Source: Roseovarius aestuarii
GTDB lineage: Bacteria; Pseudomonadota; Alphaproteobacteria; Rhodobacterales; Rhodobacteraceae
Assembly: GCF_019966515.1 (NCBI RefSeq)
Contig: NZ_JAIMIB010000010.1
Location: 62,001-126,000, forward strand
Direction of reading: 5' to 3'
Length of the DNA stretch: 64,000 bases
Below the pieces are notes generated by a model. The model was given only the letters and a program-made list of their open reading frames with translations, made no database searches and was not told the DNA's origin. This document shows positions 7,902 through 17,736 of this stretch, one piece after another (the first letter of the stretch is position 1; each line of letters opens with the position of its first letter). Position numbers and translations under genes: made by a program.

Positions 7902-8732
7902 TCACCCGTTGAGGCGCGTTGCAGCCACCCACCAGCCCGGATAATCCTGCCGCAATCGTCCGGCGGCGGAGGCTGCGGTTTCCGCATCACCATAAATCCC
8001 AAAACACGTGCCGCCCGAGCCAGACATCCGCGTGATCAGACAGCCAGGCGTAACCGCAAGCGTGTTGAAGACATGTTCGATGATCGGCTCGGCCTCAATC
8101 GCGGCCTCCTGCAAATCATTGCGCATCTCGCTGAGCCAGGAGATCAGCTCGCGTGACGAAGCACCGCGTGGCAGGTCATCAGGCATCGGCGCGTTGTTGT
8201 GATTGCGCAGGCGTTTGAACACCTCGACGGTCAGCACCGGCAGTTTCGGGTTGACCAGCACCGCATGCAGCGCGGGCAGATCGGGCACCGGATTAATCTC
8301 GTCGCCAATACCCCGCATTCGCGCGGCGCGGCCATTCATGCAGACCGGCACGTCCGCGCCGAAGGCCAGCAGATCATCCGGCACCGGCTTACCGCTGATT
8401 TCCGACAGGGCGCGAAACGTCGCCGCTGCGTCGCTTGACCCGCCACCAATACCCGCGGCATGCGGCAGGTTCTTCTCAAGCTGAATATTGGCCGAGACTG
8501 CCATCGCATCGGCAGCCCGCGCCACCATGTTGGTGCGATCCCGCGGCAAACCGTCGGCCATCGGCCCCTTGATGATCATGATCGGCGTATCCGATGGCCG
8601 AACGGTGATACGATCACCCACATCGGCAAACATCACCAGCGAATCCAGCAGATGATAGCCGTCCGGGCGTTGCCCGGTCACGTGTAGCGTCAGGTTGACC
8701 TTTGCCGGCGCGAATTCCTTAACCACCGTCAT
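7902..8732 (-). CDS. ispE: 4-diphosphocytidyl-2-C-methyl-D-erythritol kinase
   Basis: This GHMP kinase phosphorylates CDP-methylerythritol in the non-mevalonate isoprenoid pathway. The ATP loop is HAAGIGGGSSDAAATF, and the N-terminal APAKVNLTLHVTGQRPDGYH is diagnostic. It has 276 residues from the ATG at 8730-8732; a TTG two codons earlier is possible. It overlaps the end of the TPR gene by 14 bases, so the two are one operon. It shares the isoprenoid theme with the convergent polyprenyl synthase. Confidence 0.95.
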   Translation of the reverse strand: MTVVKEFAPAKVNLTLHVTGQRPDGYHLLDSLVMFADVGDRITVRPSDTPIMIIKGPMADGLPRDRTNMVARAADAMAVSANIQLEKNLPHAAGIGGGSSDAAATFRALSEISGKPVPDDLLAFGADVPVCMNGRAARMRGIGDEINPVPDLPALHAVLVNPKLPVLTVEVFKRLRNHNNAPMPDDLPRGASSRELISWLSEMRNDLQEAAIEAEPIIEHVFNTLAVTPGCLITRMSGSGGTCFGIYGDAETAASAAGRLRQDYPGWWVAATRLNG

Positions 8733-10434
8733 CGACAACCTTCAGAGGCGCACTGCCTTCTTCCTTGAGGACTTCATCCAGACCGACCTCCAGCTTCCGA
8801 CGGATACGATCAGCCTCGACGTCCGAACTGGCCTCGCCTTCACTGACGAACGACAGCGCCCTATGCCACTGAAACTCCGCCTCCTGATAGCGGCCCACCG
8901 CCCACAGAACATCGCCCAGATGGTCATTTACAACCGGATCGACAGGCTCCAGTTCGGCGGCCCGCTCCATATGTCCTACCGCTTCGTCGTACCGGCCCAG
9001 GCGATAGAGCACCCAGCCCAGACTGTCGATGATGTAGCCGCTGTCTGGCCGCGCCGCGACGGCGCGTTCTATCATGTCCAACGCCTCATCCAGATTGATG
9101 CGCTTTTCGACCATGGAATAACCCAGATAGTTCAGCACCTGCGGCTGCTCCGGGCTCAGTTCCAGCGCCTTGCGGAAATCGGCTTCGGCGTCCTCCCACT
9201 CATCCAACCGTTCATGGCTGATGCCGCGGGCGTAATAGACGAACCACTGATTGTTATCGCGCTCCTCATATAGCGCTAGCGCCCTGTCATATGCCGCGGC
9301 GGCCTTTTCAAACTGCTCCAGCTGACGATGAAGATCACCTGTCGAGACATGCACAATCGGCAGGTTGCCATGCGATTGGGAAAGCTGTTCCAGCACCTCG
9401 ATGGCAGCGTCGGCCTTGTCAGAGCGGCGCAGCGCTTCCGCGCGACCCAGTTCTGCAATATAGTAGGATGGATGATCACGCGGCACCCGACGATAGGCCG
9501 TGGTCGCAAGTTCATGCCGTTCAAGCGTTTCCAGCAATTCGGCCGTCATGATGACGGCATCGACATTATCCGGCGTCAGATACTCGGCCACGCGGGCATA
9601 GAGCAGCACGTAATCTTGTCCGGCATCGACCTGAAGCGCGCGACCGAGAGAGAAAAATACTTCGGACACCCCGTCACGCGCACCGCTGATGACGCTGAAG
9701 GGCAGTCGCTCGTCGGCAGCAAGTCGTTCACGAAGCTCGGTTATTTCGGGATCCATGTTACCGCCAAAGACCTCGTCGATGACAGCAACTGCCTCGTCGT
9801 TATGTTCAAGCTGGCTCAGCACCTGTGCCCAGGCCATAGTGCCGCGTCTGGTGCGCTGCATCGGACCTTCGGCGTCGCCCGAGAATATCGCTTCGGCGCT
9901 TTCGAAATCACCAACCGAAGCCAGCGCCAGCGCCTTGTGGTAATTTGCGAAACTGTGCAAGCCGCGTTGATCGGCAACCTTGTCGAAAAGCTCGAGCGCG
10001 GTCTTCATGTCGCCCTGACCCATATGCGCCCAGGCCGCGATCAACCCGTCGCCAAGCTCTCCGATGCCCCGATTTCTATCGATGCGGTCCAGCAGCTCGT
10101 CATAAGCCTCGCGACGCCCCTCATCTGCAAACAGAACCATGTGGGCCACCTGGCTTAGCAGGTCAGCATCCTCAATCCGCTGCGCAACGGGCAGGGCCTT
10201 TTCAAGCTGTCCGAGACCGACATAAGCCGCAATGGCATTTTCCATGAGTGCCGGGTTCGACGGATCCTTGGCCAGGGCGCGGGTAAAATGCTCGGCGGCG
10301 GCAGTGAAATCATTCTGGAACCGCGCCTGGCGCGCCGCCAGATAGGCGCCCACGGCCTCGTCGGCATGGGGCGGGCCGGTTGGCAACTGCAGCGCAGCGG
10401 CCAGAACGGCAATGGAAAGGGATCTGAGTTTCAC
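8719..10434 (-). CDS. Exported TPR-repeat protein
   Basis: The protein has about 571 residues. I use the GTG at 10432-10434 because it gives a normal signal peptide (VKLRSLSIAVLAAALQLPTG, cleavage near PHADEA) with AGG upstream; the open frame continues 11 codons further. After the signal come many 34-residue TPR units across residues 30-550, for example the paired block YYARGISHERLDEWEDAEAD and the later DPVVNDHLGDVLWAVGRYQE. It probably scaffolds protein contacts in the periplasm. Rhodobacterales often carry such a gene before ispE. No enzyme domain is seen. Confidence 0.82.
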   Translation of the reverse strand: MKLRSLSIAVLAAALQLPTGPPHADEAVGAYLAARQARFQNDFTAAAEHFTRALAKDPSNPALMENAIAAYVGLGQLEKALPVAQRIEDADLLSQVAHMVLFADEGRREAYDELLDRIDRNRGIGELGDGLIAAWAHMGQGDMKTALELFDKVADQRGLHSFANYHKALALASVGDFESAEAIFSGDAEGPMQRTRRGTMAWAQVLSQLEHNDEAVAVIDEVFGGNMDPEITELRERLAADERLPFSVISGARDGVSEVFFSLGRALQVDAGQDYVLLYARVAEYLTPDNVDAVIMTAELLETLERHELATTAYRRVPRDHPSYYIAELGRAEALRRSDKADAAIEVLEQLSQSHGNLPIVHVSTGDLHRQLEQFEKAAAAYDRALALYEERDNNQWFVYYARGISHERLDEWEDAEADFRKALELSPEQPQVLNYLGYSMVEKRINLDEALDMIERAVAARPDSGYIIDSLGWVLYRLGRYDEAVGHMERAAELEPVDPVVNDHLGDVLWAVGRYQEAEFQWHRALSFVSEGEASSDVEADRIRRKLEVGLDEVLKEEGSAPLKVVDDGG

Positions 10435-10542
10435 GTGTGCCTGCCTCTGGGATTGCTCAGTCAGCAAACTAGTGTGATAGCGCTCTCAACGCAATGCGGG
10501 ACAGCCTTTTTGCCGCCCCGCAAGCGAGAAATCACGCGCCTT

Positions 10543-12177
10543 TTACATGTTGGGATAATTCGGCCCATCACCGCCCTGCGGTGTCACCCAGTTGATGTTC
10601 TGGCTGGGGTCCTTGATATCGCAGGTCTTGCAATGCACGCAGTTCTGAAAGTTGATCACGAATTTGTCGTCGACCACTTCATACACGCCCGCCGGGCAGT
10701 AGCGCTGCGCCGGTTCAGCGAATTTCGGCATGTTGACTGACATCGGAATATTCGCGTCTTTCAACTGCAGATGGGCGGGCTGGCTTTCCTCATGATTGGT
10801 CATCGAGAAGCTGACATTGGTCAGCCGGTCAAAGCTAAGCTTGCCATCGGGCTTGGGATAATCGATCGGCTTGTGGGTGCTGGCCTGTTCGGTCGCCTCG
10901 GCATCGGTCTTGCCGTGTTTGAGCGTGCCAAAAAGGCTGAAGCCCAGCGTGTTGGTCCACATGTCGACCCCGCCCAGCATCAGGCTGGCCAGCAATCCGT
11001 ATTTCGACCAGAGCGGCTTGACATTGCGCACCTTCTTCAGATCCTCGCCGATCGAACCGGTCCGCACCTCGGCTTCATACTCACTAAGCTCGTCACCCGA
11101 CCGACCACCTTCGATGGCGGCATGGGCGGCTTCGGCAGCGGCCTTACCGCTAAACATCGCGTTGTGATTGCCCTTGATGCGCGGCACGTTGACCATGCCC
11201 ACCGAACACCCCAGAAGCGCGACGCCGGGCGCCACCATCTTGGGCATCGACTGGAAACCACCTTCAGAGATCGCTCGTGCACCATAGGCCACGCGTTTAC
11301 CGCCCTTCAGCAGCTCCGCCACCATCGGGTGGTGCTTGAAACGCTGGAATTCCATGTAGGGGAAAAGATGCGGGTTGCGGTAGTTCAGGTGCACCACGAA
11401 GCCAACGTAAACCTGATTGTTCTCAAGGTGATAGATAAAGGACCCACCACCGGCATTGCTGCCCAGAGGCCAGCCCATCGTGTGGGTTACCGAGCCTTCC
11501 TTGTGCTTGGCCGGGTCGATCTCCCAGATCTCTTTCATGCCCAGCCCGAATTTCTGCGGCTCCTTGCCTTGTGAGAGATCGTATTTGGCGATCACTTCCT
11601 TTGATAGGCTACCCCGGACGCCTTCACTCAGGAAAACGTATTTGCCATGCAGTTCCATCCCCGGCTCGTAATTGGGGCCGTGGCTGCCATCCGCCTCTTT
11701 CCCGAACTCGCCCGCGACCACGCCCTTGACGCTGCCATCGTCACCGTAAACGATTTCCGAACAGGCCATGCCGGGGAAGATCTCGACGCCCAGTTCCTCG
11801 GCTTGCTCCGCCATCCAGCGGCAAACATTCCCCATCGAGACAATGTAGTTGCCGTGATTGTTCATCAAGGGCGGCATCGGGAAGTTGGGAATACGGATTT
11901 TGCCCGCCTCACCCAGCATGTAGAAATTGTCGTCCTTGACCGGCGTGTTCAGCGGCGCGCCTTTTTCTTTCCAGTCGGGAATCAGCGCATCCAGACCGCA
12001 GGGATCCAGCACCGCGCCTGACAGAATATGCGCGCCAACCTCGCTACCCTTCTCCAGCACGACGACCTGCCGTTCGGGATCAAGCTGCTTCAGGCGGATC
12101 GCGGCGCTCAGACCAGCTGGGCCTGCGCCCACGATCACAACATCATATTCCATCGTTTCGCGTTCGATCTCGGCCAT
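10543..12177 (-). CDS. Electron transfer flavoprotein-ubiquinone oxidoreductase
   Basis: This membrane-associated enzyme passes electrons from ETF (fed by acyl-CoA and other dehydrogenases) to ubiquinone. It has 544 residues from the ATG at 12175-12177, with GAGGAG upstream. It shows an N-terminal FAD site DVVIVGAGPAGLSAA, a central helix for membrane docking, and a C-terminal 4Fe-4S ferredoxin-like tail with Cys in RYCPAGVYE and QNCVHCKTCDIKDP. The end INWVTPQGGDGPNYPNM is the typical conserved C-terminus. The etfAB genes are not in the window. Confidence 0.96.
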   Translation of the reverse strand: MAEIERETMEYDVVIVGAGPAGLSAAIRLKQLDPERQVVVLEKGSEVGAHILSGAVLDPCGLDALIPDWKEKGAPLNTPVKDDNFYMLGEAGKIRIPNFPMPPLMNNHGNYIVSMGNVCRWMAEQAEELGVEIFPGMACSEIVYGDDGSVKGVVAGEFGKEADGSHGPNYEPGMELHGKYVFLSEGVRGSLSKEVIAKYDLSQGKEPQKFGLGMKEIWEIDPAKHKEGSVTHTMGWPLGSNAGGGSFIYHLENNQVYVGFVVHLNYRNPHLFPYMEFQRFKHHPMVAELLKGGKRVAYGARAISEGGFQSMPKMVAPGVALLGCSVGMVNVPRIKGNHNAMFSGKAAAEAAHAAIEGGRSGDELSEYEAEVRTGSIGEDLKKVRNVKPLWSKYGLLASLMLGGVDMWTNTLGFSLFGTLKHGKTDAEATEQASTHKPIDYPKPDGKLSFDRLTNVSFSMTNHEESQPAHLQLKDANIPMSVNMPKFAEPAQRYCPAGVYEVVDDKFVINFQNCVHCKTCDIKDPSQNINWVTPQGGDGPNYPNM

Positions 12178-12307
12178 TCTGCACGCTCCTCTCGGGCAAA
12201 AAGATTTGAGATTGGCTAAACCAGAGAGGCCGCCAATGCAATCGCGATGGCGCGTCAAACGATGTTACCAAAGGGAATTGGCGCGTTTCTCGTCACTATT
12301 GGCGGAT

Positions 12308-13114
12308 TTACTGGCGTACCAGTGCTTCCGTGCCGAGGCTCGCATAGATATCAAGTACCTGATCAACCTCGTCGCCGTTGCGAATCCGCGGATCATAAAG
12401 CGCCTCCAGCAGCCGCTGGTCATAGTCGCGCGGCTTGTTTTCAGGCAGGTTGTCAAAGGTGAAATAGGTCGAATCCTGCGCATCGTTCATCAGCCCCATC
12501 GCCTGCACCATCTCTTCGTAGATGCAGGCCCTTTGCAGGTCAGGATTGATAGTAGGCGCAATCAGGATCGTGCCGAAATGAATGCTTTCACCATTGGAAA
12601 GCACCTTGAAATAGCAGGGGCCATCGCCCTGCACGTAGCTGCGTGTCAGGTTGCCCGTGAACCGTCCATAAGATGTCAGCGCGATGAAATGCGATGCCAG
12701 ATGCGGCGACACCATGAAGACAAAGATATTCGCCGAAAGCTTCAGGTCCTGTTTCTGCGCGATCAGCAGATCCGAGGTCATCTGCCCTGTTCCAGTGTTG
12801 CGCGGGCTGTAACGCGACGCGGTGTAGAAACGCGGATCAAATCCCTCTTCGGTCAGGTTGACAAAGGTGGGTGGTTTAACCGGCAGGCCGGTCGCAGACG
12901 CAATGAAATCCGTCACCTCAGCGAAAGCTGACTGATCAACCGCCTGGTCGTGCACGACGACAAAGCGCGGCGCATAATGCCATTTCTTAACCGTATCTGA
13001 TTTGGCGGTGACGATGATCCGGGCATCGCTCAGGTCGTCAGCAGCAGCATGGGTGCTACCCCATCCGGCCAAACTCAGGGCCGCGGTCAGTACAACACTC
13101 AACAACCTGTGCAT
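12308..13114 (-). CDS. DUF2927-family exported protein
   Basis: The 268-residue product has a signal peptide (MHRLLSVVLTAALSLAGWGS, cleavage near THAAADD). The start is the ATG at 13112-13114 with GAGG six bases before it. The mature part has the features I associate with DUF2927: an N-terminal DFIASATGLP segment and the ACIYEEMVQAMGLMND motif, which resembles a metallopeptidase-like helix in which E-E replaces HExxH. Function is unknown. It is the only gene between greA and the ETF oxidoreductase and is likely single. Confidence 0.75.
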   Translation of the reverse strand: MHRLLSVVLTAALSLAGWGSTHAAADDLSDARIIVTAKSDTVKKWHYAPRFVVVHDQAVDQSAFAEVTDFIASATGLPVKPPTFVNLTEEGFDPRFYTASRYSPRNTGTGQMTSDLLIAQKQDLKLSANIFVFMVSPHLASHFIALTSYGRFTGNLTRSYVQGDGPCYFKVLSNGESIHFGTILIAPTINPDLQRACIYEEMVQAMGLMNDAQDSTYFTFDNLPENKPRDYDQRLLEALYDPRIRNGDEVDQVLDIYASLGTEALVRQ

Positions 13115-13486
13115 CTGCAACCTCAACGATTTTACTTTGGCGAAAAATCGCCAAAAAAGGCGCTTATGTCAAATCACACTTGCCAGTAGTTTTGGAATTT
13201 TTCGTGATTCGAACGTAACGTCACTTCAACCGAAAGTTAACTTTTGTGTGATCGCCCGCAGAGCTGATGCGGTTCCGGCGCTCATAAAGACGCGGACGGC
13301 GGGACGCCGCTCTGCTCTGCCATATCTGGCAGGAAATAGCTATTTTGGCGGGAAAAACGACCTGATTGCGCCGTGGGTTCTCATCATCTATTGCATCCGC
13401 TGACCCGCTCGGGGCAATCTTGCGCGATGAATTACAAAGTTGACGGGGTCGCGCCACGACCCCTGACCTGACAGTGGACGACCAAC
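13115..13486. other. Intergenic region between DUF2927 gene and greA
   Basis: These 372 bases lie between divergent starts. The part near 13115-13250 is AT-rich and probably holds the promoters. Codon-like open stretches on the plus strand (13002-13403) overlap the DUF2927 gene and have no homology I recognise. Apart from the hairpin at 13445-13463, I see no RNA gene. Confidence 0.5.
13445..13463 (+). promoter_or_regulatory. Hairpin in the greA leader
   Basis: A perfect seven-base stem GGGGTCG / CGACCCC with loop CGCCA ends 23 bases before the greA start. It lacks a T run, so it is more likely an mRNA-leader structure than a terminator. GreA feedback on its own leader is known in E. coli; whether it applies here is inference. 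Confidence 0.45.
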
Positions 13487-13957
13487 ATGGAAAAGATCCC
13501 AATGACCCAAGCGGGTTTCGACGCGCTTGAGACTGAACTGAAGCAGCTGAAATCGGTGGAACGCCCGGCAATCATCCGTGCCATCTCGGAGGCACGCGAA
13601 CATGGCGATCTGTCCGAGAATGCCGAATATCATTCGGCCAAGGAAAAACAGTCCTTCATCGAGGGGCGAATCAAGGAACTTGAAGGCGTGATCGGTCTGG
13701 CCGAGGTCATTGATCCGGCAAAATTGTCGGGCACGATAAAATTTGGTGCGACGGTCACCCTGGTCGATGAAGACACCGATGAGGAAAAAACCTGGCAAAT
13801 TGTCGGAGAGCATGAGGCCAGCATCGAAAACGGCCTTCTGAACATCAAATCTCCGATCGCGCGCGCGCTCATCGGCAAAGATGAGGGCGATAGCGTCGAA
13901 GTTCGCACTCCTGGTGGCGAGCGATCCTATGAGGTGCTAAAGATCGCCTATGTCTGA
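13487..13957 (+). CDS. greA: Transcription elongation factor GreA
   Basis: GreA enters the RNA polymerase secondary channel and stimulates transcript cleavage to rescue backtracked complexes. Length is 156 residues (E. coli 158). The coiled-coil tip carries the essential acidic pair in [15 protein letters not shown] (about residues 40-54), and the C-terminal FKBP-like domain ends with [14 protein letters not shown]. The stop overlaps the start of the next gene by eight bases (ATGTCTGA), so the two are co-translated. Confidence 0.97.
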   Translation: MEKIPMTQAGFDALETELKQLKSVERPAIIRAISEAREHGDLSENAEYHSAKEKQSFIEGRIKELEGVIGLAEVIDPAKLSGTIKFGATVTLVDEDTDEEKTWQIVGEHEASIENGLLNIKSPIARALIGKDEGDSVEVRTPGGERSYEVLKIAYV

Positions 13958-14990
13958 TAGGCAAGCCGAGATGTCGAACCAAACAGAGACCCACCCAACG
14001 CCTCTGGGGATTTATGACAAGGCGCGCAAGGAACCGATCACCGGCATTGAGGTGATTGCGATTGCGCTGTCTTTGCTGTGGCTGCTTGGCACTGCCGTTT
14101 TCTTTCTGACGCTGGGGCCAGGCGAGATATCCGGAGCCTCAGGCAGTGCGCTGCAATTTGTCATGGTCCTGCTCGCGATTTTTATGCCGGTAGCGATGAT
14201 CTGGGTGGCGGCGACGGCGGCTCGGGCAAGCCGTGTTATGCGCGAAGAAAGTCAGCGCCTGCAAACCTCGATCGACGCGATTCGCCGGACATATGTGGCG
14301 CAAAATCAGGGCCGCAACACCGCCTCCGAGCCGTCGGTCAGCAAGAAGCTGGATGAAATTGCCGCCGCGCAACGCAAAACCGAAAGCGCGCTGGCCACGT
14401 TTTCCTCGACGCGCCCGGCGGCCCCGGCACGGCCAGTGACGCCACAACCCGAAAGCAAGCCCGAAAATGACGGCCAGGTAGCCCTTCCGCTTGGCACCTC
14501 GGCCGAAGACATTCAACCACCCCCCGATCTTCCCGATTTCATTCGTGCGCTCAACTTCCCGGAAAACGCCGCTGACAAAGCGGGTTTTGCAGCGCTGCGC
14601 CGTGCGCTGAAAGATCGCGAAACCGCTCAGCTGATCCAGGCCGCACAGGATGTACTTACGCTTTTGTCCCAGGACGGTATCTATATGGACGATCTGCGCC
14701 CTGACATGGCGCGGCCCGAAGTGTGGCGCCGCTTCGCCGCTGGCGAACGGGGCCGGGCGATTGCCTCGCTAGGTGGTGTGCGCGACCGTTCCTCGCTGGC
14801 GCTGGCCGCGTCACGCATGCGCAGCGAGACGATTTTCCGGGATGCAGCACATCACTTTCTACGCCTCTTCGACCGCATGTTCACGCAGTTCGCAGAGACC
14901 GCAAGTGATGCCGAGATTTCAGAACTCTCCGACACCCGAACCGCCCGCGCTTTCATGCTGCTCGGTCGGGTGGCGGGAACGTTCAACTAG
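13950..14990 (+). CDS. Two-helix membrane protein of unknown function after greA
   Basis: The 346-residue protein has two membrane helices near the N-terminus (about residues 33-55 [20 protein letters not shown]; 68-92 [20 protein letters not shown]). A predicted coiled coil (residues 95-150), a Pro-rich linker (about 160-190) and a helical C-terminal domain follow. The C-terminal part would lie in the cytoplasm. The gene overlaps greA and is probably expressed with it; an ATG at 13971 is an alternative start. I recognise no named family. A scaffold or polymerase-linked role would be speculation. Confidence 0.7.
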   Translation: MSDRQAEMSNQTETHPTPLGIYDKARKEPITGIEVIAIALSLLWLLGTAVFFLTLGPGEISGASGSALQFVMVLLAIFMPVAMIWVAATAARASRVMREESQRLQTSIDAIRRTYVAQNQGRNTASEPSVSKKLDEIAAAQRKTESALATFSSTRPAAPARPVTPQPESKPENDGQVALPLGTSAEDIQPPPDLPDFIRALNFPENAADKAGFAALRRALKDRETAQLIQAAQDVLTLLSQDGIYMDDLRPDMARPEVWRRFAAGERGRAIASLGGVRDRSSLALAASRMRSETIFRDAAHHFLRLFDRMFTQFAETASDAEISELSDTRTARAFMLLGRVAGTFN

Positions 14991-15113
14991 GGGCGCACAC
15001 CGTCCGCCTGAACGCCGTGCAACCCGAAAGGCAACGCATGTACCAGACCGCGCGAAGAGGCAAATACCCGTATCCGCTCCACGGGGCTCGCAAAATTTGG
15101 TTCACCATAAAGT

Positions 15114-15139
15114 AAGGCCCCGCCAACCGGCAGGGCCTT
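15114..15139 (-). terminator. Terminator after acpP
   Basis: The seven-base stem AAGGCCC / GGGCCTT (15114-15120 and 15133-15139) has a 12-base loop. On the minus strand it follows acpP and runs into ACTTTAT. It can also serve the plus strand for the gene ending at 14990. Confidence 0.65.
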
Positions 15140-15163
15140 GTCACGCGATTTGCGCGAAATGTC

Positions 15164-15397
15164 TTATGATGCGTCCGAGATGAACTTGACCGCGTCGCCG
15201 AAGGTCTGGATGTTTTCGGCGGCGTCATCGGGAATCTCGATGCCGAATTCTTCTTCGAAGGCCATGACCAGTTCGACCGTGTCCAGGCTATCTGCGCCCA
15301 GATCGTCAATGAAAGAAGCGTTCTCGGTCACCTTGTCCTCTTCAACACCAAGATGCTCAACAACGATCTTTTTTACGCGGTCTGCGGTATCGCTCAT
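15164..15397 (-). CDS. acpP: Acyl carrier protein
   Basis: This 77-residue acidic protein carries growing fatty acyl chains on a phosphopantetheine arm. The attachment Ser is in [18 protein letters not shown]. Sequence and length are typical of alphaproteobacterial AcpP. It is the last gene of the order fabD-fabG-acpP on the minus strand but is separated from fabG by 420 bases, so it has its own strong promoter and a leader with small hairpins (GGGC / GCCC pairs at 15420-15435 and ACCCG / CGGGT near 15447-15463). Confidence 0.97.
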   Translation of the reverse strand: MSDTADRVKKIVVEHLGVEEDKVTENASFIDDLGADSLDTVELVMAFEEEFGIEIPDDAAENIQTFGDAVKFISDAS

Positions 15398-15817
15398 GTC
15401 ATAATCCTCATAGTCTGTTGGGCATCATGGCCCGTTTTTCTGCACCCGCTCAGGTCGGGTAGCGGCTCTCATTTTTTGCCCTTCGGGCGGTTCTAGTCAC
15501 CCGTTCCGGGCTGCCAACAGGCATGTTGCACATGCGACTTGGTCAATCTGCGCCGCCTATAACACATGGCGCGCCGTTGGCAAATGCTTTCCCAAATTGG
15601 TCAATCACGCAAGAATTGCAAGGGGGGCAGTTGGTATTTTAAGGGCGGCAAACACGGGCAAACACCTGCTACACATATGAAAACGCCGCTTTGTGGGCGG
15701 GAAAAACATATACTTGCATCGCATTGGTGGCAACGGCTGGGCCGGTTTTATCCCTACTCAACCGTCCGATGACGGCAGAATGCGGCTCACATTGATTCCC
15801 TGCCCGGACATGCGCGA
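15398..15817. other. 420-base gap between fabG and acpP
   Basis: This gap holds the acpP promoter and leader. Short GC hairpins lie at 15420-15490. The rest (15500-15800) has no open frame with a ribosome site and no structure I could assign. An expressed small RNA cannot be ruled out, but nothing positive supports one. Confidence 0.5.
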
Positions 15818-16555
15818 TCAGAGCATCGCCATCCCGCCATTCACATGCAACGTGGCGCCAGTCACATATCCGGCTTCGGAGCTCGCCAAATAAAGCACCG
15901 CCGCTGCAATTTCATCGGCACTGCCCATACGTGCGGCGGGAATCTGCGCATTGATCTTGTCTTTCTGATCATCCGTCAGCTTGTCGGTCATCGCGGTGGC
16001 TATAAACCCGGGCGCCACGGCATTAGCGGTGATCCCGCGGCTTGCCACCTCGGCGGCGATGGATTTGGTCATGCCGACCATGCCCGCCTTGGATGCCGCG
16101 TAGTTCACCTGCCCGGGGTTGCCCGTAGCCCCCACGATCGAGCTGATATTGATGATCCGGCCCCAGCGTGCCTTCATCATGGGACGCATCACCCCTCGGC
16201 ACAGTCTCATCGTAGACGTGAGGTTTACATCGATCACGTTCTGCCATTCCTCGTCCGACATACGCATGAAGATCTGATCGCGGGTAATCCCGGCATTATT
16301 GACCAGAATATCAACCGATCCCATTGCCTCGGCGGCCTGCTTCGGCAGGGCATCAACAGCGCCCGGATCGCTCAGGTTGCACGGCAGCACGTGGGTGCGT
16401 TCTCCCAGTTCTGCGGCCAGCGACTCAAGCGGTTCGACCCGCGTGCCGCTCAGGGCTACCGTTGCGCCGACGCCATGCAAAGCACGCGCAATGGCGCCGC
16501 CGATGCCTCCTGACGCGCCTGTTACCAGCGCGCATTTTCCTGTCAGATCGAACAT
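15818..16555 (-). CDS. fabG: 3-oxoacyl-[acyl-carrier-protein] reductase
   Basis: FabG reduces 3-oxoacyl-ACP with NADPH in type II fatty acid synthesis. It has 245 residues from the ATG at 16553-16555 (MFDLTGKCALVTGASGGIGG); AGAGGA lies upstream. The SDR motifs are NNAG, the Ser of NISSIVGATGNPGQ and the Tyr/Lys of NYAASKAG. The longer open frame to 16666 runs into fabD and is not used. It follows fabD with a 58-base gap, hence the same operon. Confidence 0.96.
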   Translation of the reverse strand: MFDLTGKCALVTGASGGIGGAIARALHGVGATVALSGTRVEPLESLAAELGERTHVLPCNLSDPGAVDALPKQAAEAMGSVDILVNNAGITRDQIFMRMSDEEWQNVIDVNLTSTMRLCRGVMRPMMKARWGRIINISSIVGATGNPGQVNYAASKAGMVGMTKSIAAEVASRGITANAVAPGFIATAMTDKLTDDQKDKINAQIPAARMGSADEIAAAVLYLASSEAGYVTGATLHVNGGMAML

Positions 16556-16613
16556 GTCCCGTGTTCCTCTCGTCAGTAAACTGTCCCAGTTATTTACTTT
16601 GCGCCGCTGCGGC

Positions 16614-17558
16614 TCAGGCGTTCCGCAGCGCCTCGGCAGCGGCCATGACCTCATCAGGCGTGCCAACCGTGCGGCTGGTCATATCGCGGTTGATCCGCCG
16701 CACCATGCCCGAAAGGGCCTTGCCTGCGCCAATTTCCCACACCTCATCGACACCCTGTGCCGACATGTACATCACCGATTCCCGCCACCGGACCGAGCCG
16801 GTAACCTGTTCCACCAACAAAGATCGGATTGTCGTCGGATCGCTGACATTCTCAGCCAGCACATTGGCAACGACCGGCACGTTCGGGTGCGAGATATCTA
16901 CCCCGTCCAGTGCCTGCGCCATCGCCTCGGCAGCGGGCTCCATCAGCTCGCAATGGAAGGGTGCACTGACCGGCAGCAGCATCGCCCGCTTGGCGCCACG
17001 TTCCTTGGCAAGCTCAACCGCGCGTTCCACCGCGGCCTTGTGGCCCGAGACCACAACCTGCCCCGGATCATTGTCGTTGGCCGCCTGGCACACTTCGGCA
17101 AGTGCCGCATCTTTGGCAACTTCGCGAGCCGCATCAAAATCCAGCCCCAGCAATGCCGCCATCGCGCCCACGCCCACCGGTACCGCCTTTTGCATCGCCT
17201 CACCGCGAATGCGCAGCAGCCGCGCCGTATCGGCGATGCTCAGCGCCCCGGCTGCGGCCAGGGCCGAATACTCACCCAGCGAGTGCCCAGCCACGCAGGA
17301 GGCCGCCTCGATGGTCACCCCTTCGGCCTCCAGCGCACGCATCGCCGCCAACGAGGTCGCCATCAGTGCCGGTTGTGCGTTTTGCGTCAGCGTCAGCTCA
17401 TCCTGATCGCCTTCCCAGATCAGCGTCGAGAGCTTCTCACCCAGCGCCTCGTCCACCTCGTCGAAAACGGCCCGTGCCTGGGGACAGGACTCGGCCAGTT
17501 CCCGGCCCATCCCGATGGTCTGCGCGCCCTGCCCCGGAAAAACGAATGCTCGGCTCAT
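16614..17558 (-). CDS. fabD: Malonyl-CoA:ACP transacylase
   Basis: FabD moves malonyl from CoA to ACP, supplying chain-extender units. It has 314 residues. The nucleophile Ser lies in GHSLGEYSALAA; the N-terminal FPGQGAQTIGMGRELA and the oxyanion-region QPALMATSLA are present, as are the C-terminal His region (APFHCELM) and the end VGTPDEVMAAAEALRNA. It leads the fabD-fabG operon and is divergent from the cytochrome b561 fusion gene. Confidence 0.96.
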   Translation of the reverse strand: MSRAFVFPGQGAQTIGMGRELAESCPQARAVFDEVDEALGEKLSTLIWEGDQDELTLTQNAQPALMATSLAAMRALEAEGVTIEAASCVAGHSLGEYSALAAAGALSIADTARLLRIRGEAMQKAVPVGVGAMAALLGLDFDAAREVAKDAALAEVCQAANDNDPGQVVVSGHKAAVERAVELAKERGAKRAMLLPVSAPFHCELMEPAAEAMAQALDGVDISHPNVPVVANVLAENVSDPTTIRSLLVEQVTGSVRWRESVMYMSAQGVDEVWEIGAGKALSGMVRRINRDMTSRTVGTPDEVMAAAEALRNA

Positions 17559-17736
17559 TTATCTTGTCTCCTTTTACTCTTTTTCCCCGATACCCCGCCT
17601 GCACGGCGGTGGCAACGCCGAAGCCCCTGCCCTGGCATCAGCGGCGCGTCGCTGCACGAAGGTTATGCGCAGGTTGCAATTGCCCCGCTGGCGCAATCAG
17701 CTACAGTCTAGCAGATCGCAATCAGGATGTGACGTG

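Noticed and set aside
10771..11574. 267-codon plus-strand open frame
   Set aside because: Antisense to the ETF-ubiquinone oxidoreductase gene, with no homology.
13002..13403. 133-codon plus-strand open frame before greA
   Set aside because: It overlaps the start of the DUF2927 gene, has no Shine-Dalgarno and has a Leu/Arg/Ala make-up without motif.
15566..15772. 68-codon open frame in the fabG-acpP gap
   Set aside because: There is no ribosome site, and the rest of the gap shows no coding bias.
16299..17711. 470-codon open frame on the plus strand
   Set aside because: It lies antisense to fabG and fabD, lacks a ribosome site and reads as Arg/His/Pro-rich, as expected from the reverse of GC-rich coding DNA.
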